Of a DNA stretch of 28,460 nucleotides, positions 1-10,228 are shown piece by piece. Every line of letters begins with the position of its first letter. The stretch's first letter is position 1. The stretch covers positions 1-28,460 of the forward strand of contig JAKSYS010000742.1 in assembly GCA_022925895.1 (NCBI GenBank), read 5' to 3'. The translations under genes were made by a program, and so were the position numbers. Below the pieces are notes generated by a model, which was not told the origin of the DNA, searched no databases, and was given only the letters and a program-made list of their open reading frames with translations. The DNA is from Fragilaria crotonensis (lineage: Eukaryota; Bacillariophyta; Fragilariophyceae; Fragilariales; Fragilariaceae).

Positions 1-65
1 AACGGTGGTCGTTGCGGTTCGTGTAGATGTTGTTCGTGGATATCCGTTAGGAAATCGTTACTCAT
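1..65 (-). CDS. Possible start of an ORF running off the left edge
   Basis: On the minus strand an ATG at 65-63 opens a frame that stays open to the window edge and begins MSNDFLTDIHEQ. It lies downstream, on the same strand, of the decayed ORF1-like gene at 310-2452. It could therefore be the start of the second ORF of the same element, but only 21 codons are visible and no domain can be recognised. It may also be chance. Confidence 0.25.
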   Translation of the reverse strand, partial: MSNDFLTDIHEQHLHEPQRPP

Positions 66-309
66 ATCAGTATCCTCGTTTAACCCATGACGTCGCAATT
101 CAAATGGTGATACTGGAAGGGGGAGCTAGCCTCAGCAGCCGCAACCAAACCGCTCGAATCTAACAACAGTTCTGGGTGACACTGCGGAAGAGGATGATCT
201 GGATGATCCGGATATATTGGACTCGGAGGGTCTGGGTGATGTGGATTCGCCGGAGAAGGGATCGATGTATATCAATTGCTGCCATGAAACAAATCGTACC
301 GTCGATCAC

Positions 310-2452
310 TTATCCTTGCGGCGAAGATTGGAGAAGGAGGTTGTGTATCAAGTGGTCTTTCTTGGGACTTCCGGTCCTAATCGCTTGTACTTTTTGTGGG
401 GAGATTCTGGTATTTCGGCGCTTCCTTGCCGTCCCAACCGCTGCACCAACCTCTCCGAGTGGATTCTCATTTTCTTCTTCGTCCGATTCAACCGCCCTTG
501 AAGCCGCGTCGCCTGGAGTTGTGTTGGGGTAACTTGTAGCTAGTACAACAGAAGACGAACCCATCATTTGCATTACCATTTCCGTTAACATCTGTATATG
601 TCGATTATTTGTTGTCATAAATTCTCGAAACTCTTGGTCCACATTTGTGATTGATGCTGTTGCTTACAGTGCTGCTGTCGTTGTGTATCTGAAATCGCAT
701 CTTGTACTTGGCGAGCAATGAGGCGTTCCATGTCATCTCGTTGTAATTTGACTCTACGCTCAAAGTCTTGATGTTGAAGCGTAAGTTGATGTTCCATCTC
801 CCGTCTTTGTTCTGCGACTTGTCTTTCCATTTCGCTTTTGTTGAATCGCTTGTTGTTCGATTTCCCGTCTGTGTAATTCAGCAGTCCGCTCTAGTTCCAA
901 AGCCTTTGCCGATAACTGAGTCTCCATCTCCTTACGTTGATGCTCTGTCTGACGCTCAAATTCTCTCTTTTGTTGTTCGTTTGTTTGTTCATATTGTTGT
1001 ACCCTTCATTTCAATTCTTCCACTTCTGCTCTGCTGATGCCAAATCTGATACATAATCTTCATCGGGTACGGTGCTTTGAGTGAAAGATTGAGTAGCATC
1101 CGTGGACTCGGCAGTGGACCTCGGGCTTTTACGAACGCGCTGAGCCCACGTCAAGCTCTTGTTGCCTTGAGAATAATTGCTGGCTGGTTCGTGTTTGACC
1201 CTTGACGCCAGGTGGTAGGCCATCACCAGTCTCAAATTCAAACAGTGTCACTGGGTAGCTACGACATAGCAGTGTGAACACTGTCCGACATGTAGGTGTT
1301 ATCACCACTGAGCATCCATCAGAGAATAATGGTAAATTCAGGAGAATCTGGGAACTGTCTATTGACAGCCTTCGTGTCCTCCTCTGTACACGAGCTTCAT
1401 ACCACTCTGACAGTTTTGACATTTTCTTTTCGAACGCAATAGAAATCGTGTTTGTTTACCATTATCTTGTGCCTTCCATTCAGCATAACCAAAGTAGATG
1501 GAACAATGTTGATGACTCCATTTACCGACTTGATGTAATCGGCCAAATAATACTACATAGCATCGATACTGATGTTATTTGCCATAATATCGTGATGATC
1601 AGAAATAGATTTTGTCTGACAGAGTATGTAACGAGCGTAGGCTTCAGGATGTCGTGTTCTCATCTGAAAGGGCACAAATGTGTTGTTGTTACGGTACGCT
1701 TGTTTGAGAATGCGAAGCATCTCAATCAAATCTTGCTTTGTCGTTCCAATGGCGTATGCTTTGTCTTATAGTCTTGACCACTGTGTTTAATCTGAGGTGT
1801 TGTAAACGTTAACTGGAACTTTGGCAATTTGGTTCACTGTGAAGATTGTCCTTATTTTTTCGAACTTTTCTGTAGCGTTAACCACATCATAAACTTGTGG
1901 GTCGAGACCACAAAAGAATCCAAGTTGCGTCGTATCCCAAACATCCTCGGTCCACCTGTGTTCTGTCATAAAGCATTGATGCTCTTGTAGTAACTTCATG
2001 ACCTTTGGAATTCCCTTTATTTTCTGAAGTGTGACAGATGTCCTAACTTGATGAATGATCAAAGTAGAGATACCCTTTGTCTGCTGGCTGGAATGTACTC
2101 GAGTCCTGCTTCTGAAATTGAGTACAAATTGTTTTCATGTTGTCCAATAGTCCATCGAATAGTGTCAATTTTTGGCATAACCTGTCCATTGTTGTTCATG
2201 ACCTGAACGTCTGTACCATACTGTTCTTGAATAGCTTGGATCCAATGAAGATGGATTTGAGCTGGATCGACTTGGTCTCTTCCACCAGTACTGCTGAAGA
2301 ATTGGAATTTCAGTTTTTTCAACACGATGAAGATCCTGTGAATTCCTTCTGCTTGTCGCAGGTGGAGTCACCTCTGATGCATCATCCTGATGAACGTTCA
2401 CCGCTTCCGGAATGCTCCTATCGCCAGAAGAACGACCGGCAGAGTCGGTCAT
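310..2452 (-). pseudogene. Decayed ORF1-like coiled-coil protein of a diatom mobile element
   Basis: A single protein can be followed through the minus strand only by changing frame several times. It starts at ATG 2452 (MTDSAGRSSGDRS). The frame changes near 2310 and again near 2060, giving blocks with TEHRW, WDTTQLGFFCGLDP (about 1970-1900), DKAYAIG (about 1765) and FVPFQMRTRHPEAYAR (about 1680-1630). An in-frame TAG lies near 1555, then come NGRHKIMV and, after more stops, a GDNTYM motif near 1295. The C-terminal part (about 1010-615) is charged, Gln/Glu-rich coiled coil (e.g. MERQVAEQRREMEHQ). I recognise this block order from repeated diatom proteins of unknown function. The coiled coil and a possible following ORF suggest an ORF1/Gag-like protein of a retroelement, which is inference. 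The several frameshifts and stops make it a pseudogene. Confidence 0.6.
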
Positions 2453-2505
2453 TGTGGATCTGTATCCGTACAAATCCTACCTAAGATTCACGTAGAAAAT
2501 CGTAA

Positions 2506-3006
2506 GAGCATCCCCACCCGATGCGTTACTTTTTCTGTCCATGGACACCTTTTTTCGCCTTAGAAACCAATTTCAGACATTTTGGTGGTATCCTTTTCGC
2601 ACCGGTTGAGGGAAACAAAAAGATCAGATGTATGACACCCCCCGGATATTCTGATGACATGGGCAATTTGCTCGTACAAGTACACGTCAAAAGGCTTGGC
2701 CCCGCGTAAAATTAAATAACAACGAAATACGCAAAATGTAGCGGAGTGCGAATCACATGTTGAACGAAGAGCGTAGCCAATCAGATTACTGCATTTTTGA
2801 GTCGAATGGTTCGATTTGTGACATATTTGTCACCATAGAAAGTATGATATTCATATTTTTTCATACTTTGCAGAAGAGATCTGTTCCGCAAAGTATGAAG
2901 TAGGGGTGTGAAATAACAGAAAGGCCCTACCGGTGTGGGATTTTTGGACATAATTGTCGAGCTACTAGACCATTTGGAAAAAGTAACGCATCGGGTGGGG
3001 ATGCTC
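2506..3006. mobile_element. MITE, about 0.5 kb, with 30-bp perfect TIRs (Harbinger/Tourist-like)
   Basis: Positions 2506-2535 and 2977-3006 are exact inverted copies (30 of 30 bases). The left end reads GAGCATCCCCACC and the right end GGTGGGGATGCTC. The pairing extends one base further if 2505 and 3007 are included. The 441 bp between the arms hold no convincing gene: the 62-codon plus-strand frame at 2521-2709 begins inside the TIR and resembles nothing. Flanks are TAA (2503-2505) and TAT (3007-3009), an imperfect 3-bp target duplication of the TWA type used by PIF/Harbinger elements. The terminal 13 bases match the right end of the Harbinger remnant at 13552-13564 with one difference, pointing to mobilisation by that kind of transposase. 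No transposase is encoded, so the element is non-autonomous. Confidence 0.85.
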
Positions 3007-3009
3007 TAT

Positions 3010-3652
3010 AAGAGACTTCCAATATCTTCCGAAGTGAAAATTCTGAACTCTAGTAGGGGCATCAAATTTCCATGGCACTGCGGACTGCGGACTATATTCT
3101 GATGTCACTCATGTCCCCATGTCATGGTGCTTATGCTTCGAGTCATGCGGGCTCGGTCGTCAAGATTGACTGTGGGCGACGCAGGATCGTGCTGAAAGAC
3201 AACGCTGATGGCTTATGGCATTTAAAAAGTAGCTGCGCGATATCTCGCCAATTCGGTCCTGAGTCGTGACTCCTTTAAAATCAGGACGTCAGGCTTCAGG
3301 TATCATCAACCATCAACAAGATATCGATTGATCAAGTGAATAGATTCATCACTACCGGTAGAAATGATAGTTGTCCCAAACTGCTAACACTCTGAAATGA
3401 GCTGACTGCGTCGCAACAGTTCCAGCCTCCAGCATGACGTCGAGGCAACTTCGTGCAAGACACAACCACTCGGTTAACCTACCGAACTCACGAATTAGAC
3501 GCGAACTCAATCTGACTTCTAATGAGCATTCAGCGATGCCAACACGATCCAGAATAAATAATTTACCGTGAAATTGTCCGCAAGACATGAAATTGACTCG
3601 TGATTTCATTCTGCAAGGATTCCTCACCAGATCACAAAAACAATTTGGAGAA
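3010..3652. other. Intergenic stretch upstream of the cysteine-rich gene
   Basis: No supported gene. Short frames on both strands (such as 3072-3269 plus) lack recognisable motifs. The stretch must contain the promoter and 5' UTR of the gene starting at 3653, but I see no clear TATA box or regulatory motif. Confidence 0.4.
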
Positions 3653-5515
3653 ATGAATATGCACCGCATTGCAGCATCTGGGCTAGTCCTCCTCGTGACG
3701 TTGACATTGGGCACGATCGCCCAGCAAGTCGATGTGGTAGCTGATGCTTCTTGCCCTAACATCCAACCTGAACTCGGCGCCTCCTGCTCCCCCGTGTCCT
3801 TCAACGAATTTTGCGACTATGGCGAGACTTGTTGCCCTGGAGATGGGGGAGGATGCGCGCCCGAGACAACGTGCTACTGCGACAGCGACTTGTCTTACTG
3901 GTACTGCTATGATGGAGGAGGGGCGATGATTCCTTGCCCATCATTGTGTCCCGAGACCCCGCCTGAAACGTTCGACACATGCGATATTGATAGCCGCTTT
4001 TCATGTGCCTACGGCGACGCGGTTGTCTGCGATGAAACCGAAATGACATTTGAGAGTGAGCAAGAATGTTCTTGCTATGCGGGTCAGTACATTTGCACCA
4101 AGAACATCTGTCCAGAGGCTTGTCCAGCGACTCAGCCAATTCAAGGCGAAACGTGCTCGCCCTTCAACGGCTTCTCTTGCTATTACGATGAGTTCTGCTG
4201 CCCTGACGAGGGGGGTGCGTGTGCGCCCGTGACAACTTGTTACTGTGATAATGGAGCGACTAACTGCAACGAAGACCAAGTTTGGGCAAGCATTCCCTGC
4301 AATCTGACGTGCCCTGACACACCACCCACTAGTTATGTCGACTCATGTGACATTGACAGCCGATTCAAATGTACATATGGCGAACCGTTTTATTGCAATA
4401 TCACCGACATGATGCACGAGAGCGAGCGAGAGTGTCATTGTGCTAACGGAGTTTTTGTATGCTATGAGAACGCATGCCCTGTCACATGTCCGGTGGTCAA
4501 GCCAGTTGATGGCGATGTTTGCTCGCCCTTCATCGATTACTACTGTCCCTATGAGGAGTTCTGTTGCCCTACAGGAGACGCCAATGAGACTTGCGTGCCA
4601 GATACGACATGTTATTGCGAAGATTCAGTCACCACCTGTTACCAAGGTGCATCCGAAGGCAGTCTTCCCTGCCCATCAATGTGTCCCGAGAGTCCGCCTG
4701 ACACGTTCGATACATGCGATATTGACAGCCGCTCGTGTGTCTACGGCGACGCATTTGTCTGTGATGAGGTTGGATGGGAGTACGAGTATGAAAACAATGT
4801 GTCTGTACTGACGGTCATTTCTATTGCACTTCCAACGCTTGTCCAGTTGCATGCCCAGCGACACAACCTGTTGAAGGCGAGGCTTGTACTCCGTCTCAAG
4901 ATTATTATTGCTCCTACGACGAGTTCTGCTGCTCTGGTGACGACGCTGACGTGTGCGTCCCAAAGACGGAATGCTATTGCAACAGCAATATGACAATCAC
5001 ATGCTACGAACCCACGATCAGCTGCCCTCGGTTTGTCCCGTGTCGACACCAATCGATAACAACTCGTCGCTCTGCACTATTGATGAGCGATATTTGTGCA
5101 GCTACGAGAATGGGACATGCGAAAGTCCATACGAAGCAGGAGGTATAAGCTGCACTTGCACCTTGGGCTTTTTACGTGTACTCAACAGTGCATGGGTGAC
5201 GATTTCATCTTTTTTGAAGTTATTGATAATGGTGCTGCTGGGAATTCTGATCCTCTTGAGACTGTTGAAGAGGAGGAGGAGAACGTGGAGCCTCGCAGCA
5301 TCACTTCGGATGAGGCAGAAAGCAAAGATCCGAGCAATGGCAAGAAGCAAATGAAGAAGAAGAAGCACGCGAACGCGATGAGAGGTCAGACGAAGAAAGA
5401 CGGCAAGGCGAGAACGCTCCTGAGAAGTTGGAGCGTCCATTGGGAAGGATCGCAGTTCCAGAATAGACGAAAGTTGAAGGAAATCGTACTGAGCAATGAC
5501 GTGTGTCGCACTTGA
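3653..5515 (+). CDS. Secreted modular cysteine-rich protein (three frameshifts as sequenced)
   Basis: Start chosen at 3653 because a typical signal peptide follows (MNMHRIAAS, then LVLLVTLTLG, cut near IAQQ); an upstream in-frame ATG at 3587 would bury it. The mature protein repeats a cysteine-dense module of about 120 residues. Each has a CP..CP..QP..G..CSP opening, a YDEFCCP-like block, a T.CYCD block, CP..CP..PP, and a CDIDSR..C.YG..F.C block. Modules begin near 3750, 4110, 4475 and 4840; the last is followed by a charged Glu/Lys-rich tail from about 5230. The frame is lost three times, each explained by one missing base: near 4797, in the CCC run near 5026, and in the T run near 5170. The period continues undisturbed across each break, so these are recent lesions or sequence errors. 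Disulfide-rich repeats suggest an extracellular or cell-wall protein, which is inference. No named family was recognised. Confidence 0.72.
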
Positions 5516-6990
5516 TGAAGACTTTATACTGTGCGCATGATCAACTGTGCTGAGACGAATCGTAAGGGAAGAAATGGTCACGCCGCAAACTAGAACAATA
5601 CAGCTTCCATACATAACACCAATTCTTCATCTCCACACCTTACGAACATGTACCAGGGGCTACCCCATAACAAGCGTGCGTTTGATTCGAGTACCTTTTG
5701 CGCAGCCATCTAGTTCGTTGACTGAAATTCCCGGATGTTATGTTGTAGGTATGCAGAGTTCTCGACTACTACTTCAGCGTGCCCTCATACTAACATGATA
5801 CAACACATTTGCATGCCATCCGCGTAAGCGAACATTGTATTCTTGAAAAGCATAACGCATTAGTTCCAACTCCCATCTTGGTATTCACTTCTCCCGCTCC
5901 CAATTTTCGAGCTAACTTTCTGCCAATGTAGAGGGACAATAGAATTTCCGGGGAAATTACCAACCTTGGAATTCTTCCCGAGTACAAGCACATGTACGCT
6001 TGCAAGGCAATATACAAGTATGAATACAGGGCCTCGTCCCAAGTTCGGCGTACCCCACATCATGCAGCAGGACAGAATCGAGACCACGACCAACCCTACG
6101 CATACATGACCCGACAACGGGTAGGGTCCTTCCCATCGCTTTTCGGGGTTCGTGAGCAATTGACGACGATGACGTTGTGGGGGGGTCCAGGAGGTTCCGG
6201 AATGGTCGTTCTCCTGGTAATAAAATCTTGTAGAATCTACTACCAGTAAGGGAAAACGTCGTGAACCCCCAGGCGTTGTCGCTGGCAAATCTTCATGGGA
6301 TGGACAGCAAACCATGTATGTATAGCACTGATGACTTGTATACAGTCGTATGTTCCGTCGATGTTCACGCTCCGGCTTTCGCGTATGATACAAGGATAGT
6401 CCGCCTTTTCTAACTTAATAGGATTCGTCATCGTGTCATCATCCGAAAACTACCCTAACGATCGATTTTTACTACTGCCCAAACCTGGGAATTTCGGAAA
6501 ACATTCAACAGATCGCCACGTACTGTGAAGAACGGATGGCGTACTCCAAGAACATCTAAAGAAGGTCGTAACATAGGTGATCTGAATGACTGGACATTAC
6601 ATTGATTACTGAAAGACACGACGAGGAAGGGCAAAGACTTTTTCGTTTTCAGTATTGTTGCAGAGCAGCAGTAAAATACTTACAGTACTTGATTCCGGTA
6701 GGAATATCTTGTAGAGGACAGGTAAGATTGACAAAGGAGGCACGGACCGTTTTATCTATTATACTGTAGATCCCAGGTATCCTTCCACTACGAACAGTGA
6801 CCCGTCACTCTGTACCAGGTGGAAAGCGTACGTCCTTCTGGGGTGGTCTTCGACATGTACGAAGTGTACTTGGTACTACACAAACCCATCGACCACAATC
6901 AGCATCAACAGATTCTCTTGATTGTCTTGATGCAGAAAACAGAAGCTGTTGCAACCTTGTTGTTTCGAGCACAGTACCAGTACATTCTCT
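5516..6990. other. No confident gene; open but unrecognised minus-strand frames
   Basis: The longest frame is 177 codons on the minus strand (6393-5860), overlapped by a 63-codon frame (6431-6240) beginning MTNPIKLEKADYPC and containing NIDGTYDCIQVISA, and a 75-codon frame (6017-5790). These could be fragments of one broken gene, but I recognise no family and cannot order them reliably. The part from 6432 to 6990 shows nothing beyond the presumed 5' flank of the DUF6824 gene. Confidence 0.3.
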
Positions 6991-8502
6991 ATGATGGGCA
7001 GTCGTTCTGTCGTTGCGAATGGCACTATGCATACTAACGTTGATGCTCTCCAACCATTCTATCCATACGACAACAACGATGTGGGCAGCACAGCCGTGCA
7101 GCCGGCAATTGTACGCTTTACTCCAAGTACATGTAATATGCGTACTACTATGTTTTCTGGTGTGCCGGGAATTCCGAGCGAATCCACGCGTACCGCCAAT
7201 CATGACTGCCATTACACGTCGAACTCCACGACAACCGCCGCCACGACACCCGCAATGGTTGGGCAAGACTTTCAACTCATGAACAACTGGTCCCTCACGT
7301 TTTCCAACACAACAGGTGAAAACACCCATCTTGGCACAACACGATCCACCAATCTCCATGATATGACGCTTCCTACAACACCAACACTGACTGCTCTTCA
7401 ACTCCAACTCTTGCGGTCATGCGAAGAAAGTGCCTCCCAGCCCATGCTCATCATGTGCGAAAACGACAAGGCCAGTCTTGGTACTACAACTACAACATCA
7501 GATACTACTACTACTACTACTACCACTACAACGAAAGGACTCACCAGTGCTGGTAATGCCTCGGCGATCGTTACCTTGGCATGTGACGATGATGATGATG
7601 AAGACGGTGGCGTGGAATACAACGAGACAGAGGATATGAAAACCAAGAGCCTTCCTCCTCCTCATCATCATGCAGCAGCAGCAGAAAGAACAACAACGAC
7701 AACATCCAATACCACAATTCCAAACATGACCAGCATCACTCCTCTCATGCAGTCATCTCCGTTCATCGGTCCACTGCCATTCTTCAATCCTGGTGCAATT
7801 ATTCATGTTGCAGAAACGCGTAGTCCGTATGATGTTTTGATTGGAAAGAGTCAAATGAGCAAGATGCATGTGGGCAATGTTGCCTTTCGGGCCTACGTCA
7901 ATTCCCGATTGGATCACTACAAGAAAAGTTCCCGACGGGGATTTCGTATTGCCGTTTGTGTTTCCATTACCAATGCCGTCTTTGCGGCGGGAGGACGATT
8001 CTATGCACCGTTGGATAGGAAATGTCGGGGATGGGAAGAAGCCGATATAGATGTGGCACGAGTCAAGGTGGGGAATTCGATTCGAGACAGTTTGAAGAAA
8101 GCGGACGCTGGGACGAACACTGCAGATCCTCATAAGTTTTCGGGATCGACATCGTTTACCGAGATTGTTGAGTTCTTTCTGCAAGAAATGGCTGTTATGG
8201 ATGAACTCAATAATGCCCGTGCCATTCCCCGACGACCTCCGTCTGTTGTGATTGACACTACCCGATTGGAGAAGTCCAGGACTGAAGGTGTGAGAGAAAA
8301 GTCATCCATTGGTGGCGGACATGAAAGTACTACTAATTCAACAACAACAGGTTCAAGTATTTCGAGTCCACTGTACAAACGCCCAATTTATTCGTTTGCG
8401 CCAAGGGATGGTGCGAGAGTTGCGACACTCGTCAAATCAACGAAAAAAAGAAAGAGACATCCGATCCACGAAACGACACGTTTACAAGAATCCGTTCGAT
8501 AA
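6991..8502 (+). CDS. DUF6824-domain protein
   Basis: An uninterrupted frame of 503 residues from ATG 6991 (MMGSRSVVANG). Residues 1-260 are low-complexity: Thr/Asn-rich stretches, a run of ten threonines encoded by an ACT repeat, an Asp/Glu patch and a His patch. The conserved domain lies at about residues 280-370. It opens with SPYDVLIGKS, has VGNVAFRAYVN, an Arg-rich RRGFRIAVCV block, AAGGRFYAPLD, GWEEADIDVAR and VKVGNSIRDSL. This layout matches DUF6824, where a D.L.GRG-like start, GN..F and a GGRF block are usual. The family is abundant in diatoms and suspected to be regulatory, but its biochemical role is unknown to me. The C terminus is basic (STKKRKRHP), compatible with nuclear import. 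It is the only host-like gene here that reads through without a break, and no intron is needed. Confidence 0.8.
   Translation: MMGSRSVVANGTMHTNVDALQPFYPYDNNDVGSTAVQPAIVRFTPSTCNMRTTMFSGVPGIPSESTRTANHDCHYTSNSTTTAATTPAMVGQDFQLMNNWSLTFSNTTGENTHLGTTRSTNLHDMTLPTTPTLTALQLQLLRSCEESASQPMLIMCENDKASLGTTTTTSDTTTTTTTTTTKGLTSAGNASAIVTLACDDDDDEDGGVEYNETEDMKTKSLPPPHHHAAAAERTTTTTSNTTIPNMTSITPLMQSSPFIGPLPFFNPGAIIHVAETRSPYDVLIGKSQMSKMHVGNVAFRAYVNSRLDHYKKSSRRGFRIAVCVSITNAVFAAGGRFYAPLDRKCRGWEEADIDVARVKVGNSIRDSLKKADAGTNTADPHKFSGSTSFTEIVEFFLQEMAVMDELNNARAIPRRPPSVVIDTTRLEKSRTEGVREKSSIGGGHESTTNSTTTGSSISSPLYKRPIYSFAPRDGARVATLVKSTKKRKRHPIHETTRLQESVR
7504..7523 (+). repeat. ACT trinucleotide repeat inside the DUF6824 gene
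   Basis: Six perfect ACT units plus AC, in frame, encode most of the poly-threonine run; flanking ACA, ACC and ACG codons extend the run at the protein level. The length is likely to vary between alleles. Confidence 0.85.
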
Positions 8503-8972
8503 CCCAAGAATATGGTTCCGTCTCTACTAGAGTGGGGTGGGGAGAGTTGGCCAATTCGCTATTAAAACTCGGTTGTCGAACGAGAATGAATCTGTTTTTG
8601 ATTCATTTCCTGGAAAAATGGTCAGACTGAAATGCTTTAATGCAGTCCAGGTCTTTTTCAATTATAGACTATATGCTTTAACCAGATCAGAACCCGTGAG
8701 ATTTATAGTTTTGTGTTTCGACGGTAAAGAAACATCCATCAAGCAACGTGTGCATCAGCGAAATAAGCCCGGACAATTGATTATACTCGGCATATGCGAT
8801 GGAAGGCTACATCACAATGTTGATACCTTAGGTAAAGGAACGTCCATCAAGCACCGTGTGACGAACTAGCATTGACAATTGGCTATTCTCGGCATATGCG
8901 TGGAAGGCAACTTCACGGTAATCGATACCTTCCAATCCCAGCAGCTATAGGGCGGGCTGCGCCAAAATCACG
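8503..8972. repeat. Two-copy tandem repeat of about 108 bp in an otherwise gene-free spacer
   Basis: A segment beginning GGTAAAGAAACATCCATCAA at 8723 is repeated from 8831 (GGTAAAGGAACGTCCATCAA). Both copies continue through ACAATTG, CTCGGCATATGCG, GGAAGGC and GATACCTT. The copies differ by scattered substitutions and small gaps, and the second ends near 8934. The spacer lies between the 3' ends of two convergent genes (DUF6824 plus, sulfotransferase minus). A 110-codon plus-strand frame (8537-8869) crosses the repeat but has no recognisable motif and is not called. Confidence 0.7.
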
Positions 8973-10228
8973 TTACAATTTCGATTTGAATCCATTCCCT
9001 CGATCGCGACGAGCCGCTTGGCGCCTTGCAACCAAATCCAAATCGGGATGCTCGTACCCAAATGTTTCCATAAGCTCAGCATCAAGAATGGCGCGAGCGG
9101 CAATGTGATCTCGGAGTGGGAAACGGTCCCAGGTGCGAACGTTGCCGTACTTGATGACAGCTTGCAAGTACGTGGTTGACAATCGTTGTTGGTGTCCAGG
9201 GACATTGTGCTTGGACGATTCCAACGGAACTTTCATGTTGTTGTACGAATGAATGAGGGAACCACCCGCGCATTTGCAAATTTGAGGAATCACCTGTTGA
9301 GGATAAAATATCAAATCCTCCATCCGGACCATGATACGAGGAAATGCAATGGTATCGTAATACCCCCGATTCCAACGATTCCACAAATGTGCCACAGATT
9401 CATATTGAATGTTGCCACTTCCGTAGGTAACAATAACTGACTGAGTTGTTTGATTTTCTCCATTTCCGGCAACGATCCATGGACAAACAATAGTTCTATT
9501 CTCATCGCGATCTCTCCAGTGGACCGCGTAGGGCTGCTCGCAAACTGATTTCAACCAATCGTAGGGATGACGAATAAGAACAATGGGAAGGACAGCATCG
9601 AGCTGTATGTTCTGGTACACGGGATGTTCGATGCGATGACTTTCTAAATTCTCTTGGTGTGCTTTCCCAGGGAGGCTGAAAGGCACGACCGTTGTCGTTT
9701 GGAGCATCCGCAGCAGTCTTGGTTGCGGCAGGAGTCGCTGAACGAAGAGGAAGCTGGCAATTCTCCAAAAGCATTTGATGAAGAAAGTTCGTCCCTGAAT
9801 TGAATAGGCCTACTGGCGCTATTTGAATCTTGTCCATGCGATTGCGATTCAACATTCGAAACTGTTGACATCGATCCAAACCAATTATTCTGGGTTCCTC
9901 ACCGTATTGATCTTCAATCCACCACCACGGCGGAAGGCGAGGGTAGTCCATTGGAATCTTGACCCTGCCTTTCTAGCATGATCAGTGTCACGTTTATACC
10001 TTTGTGCCGGTTGTTGTTGTTTTTGATTAATTGGCATTTCTTCTTATCCCCCTTGGAGGAGCTTGTACTGGTTGATGAGCGGGAAACAAATGGTAAACCA
10101 GTTGCTGATATTGTTGTTGCGGTAGGAGAACGTTCGGAGATGATGATGCATACAATACCAACCATGTTCATAATGCCCAGAAAATTGAGCAGTCGAATCA
10201 AACGTTGCGATTCCCTTCCAGATGCCAT
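8973..10228 (-). CDS. Sulfotransferase-like type II membrane protein (frameshifts as sequenced)
   Basis: Start at ATG 10228 (MASGRESQRLIRLL). Residues about 9-33 form a hydrophobic anchor (GIMNMVGIVCIIIS) after basic residues, as in type II Golgi enzymes. A Ser/Asn-rich stem follows. The core has LPPWWWIED, the phosphosulfate-binding loop region VGLFNSGTNFLHQML (compare the SGT of PAPS-dependent sulfotransferases), then LPIVLIRHPYDWLKSV, matching the 3'-phosphate site with conserved Arg and Ser. Further blocks are VAHLWNRWNRGYY, RIMVRMEDLIFYP and ELMETFGYEHPD. It probably transfers sulfate from PAPS to a carbohydrate or other acceptor in the secretory pathway; the substrate is unknown. Three frame changes are needed: one extra base in a GGG run near 9957, and one missing base each near 9666 and 9654. 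Motifs continue on both sides, so this is one gene of about 418 residues, recently broken or misread. Confidence 0.72.

Noticed and set aside
176-532. Plus-strand frames at 176-532 and 217-501.
   Set aside because: They lie over the tail and 3' flank of the minus-strand coiled-coil pseudogene, have biased Arg/Trp-rich composition and show no motif.
1274-1771. A 165-codon plus-strand frame.
   Set aside because: It is the shadow of the minus-strand pseudogene, whose DKAYAIG and FVPFQMR blocks lie exactly here.
3352-3804. A 150-codon minus-strand frame over the start of the cysteine-rich gene, and others at 3801-4279 and 4676-5052.
   Set aside because: They overlap the plus-strand gene with a signal peptide and periodic cysteine modules, and have no motif of their own.
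6805-7407. A 200-codon minus-strand frame over the start of the DUF6824 gene.
   Set aside because: Cys/His/Arg-rich antisense translation of Thr/Asn-rich codons; no domain, and the plus strand carries DUF6824.
8537-8869. A 110-codon plus-strand frame.
   Set aside because: It runs across a tandem repeat between convergent gene ends and has no recognisable motif.
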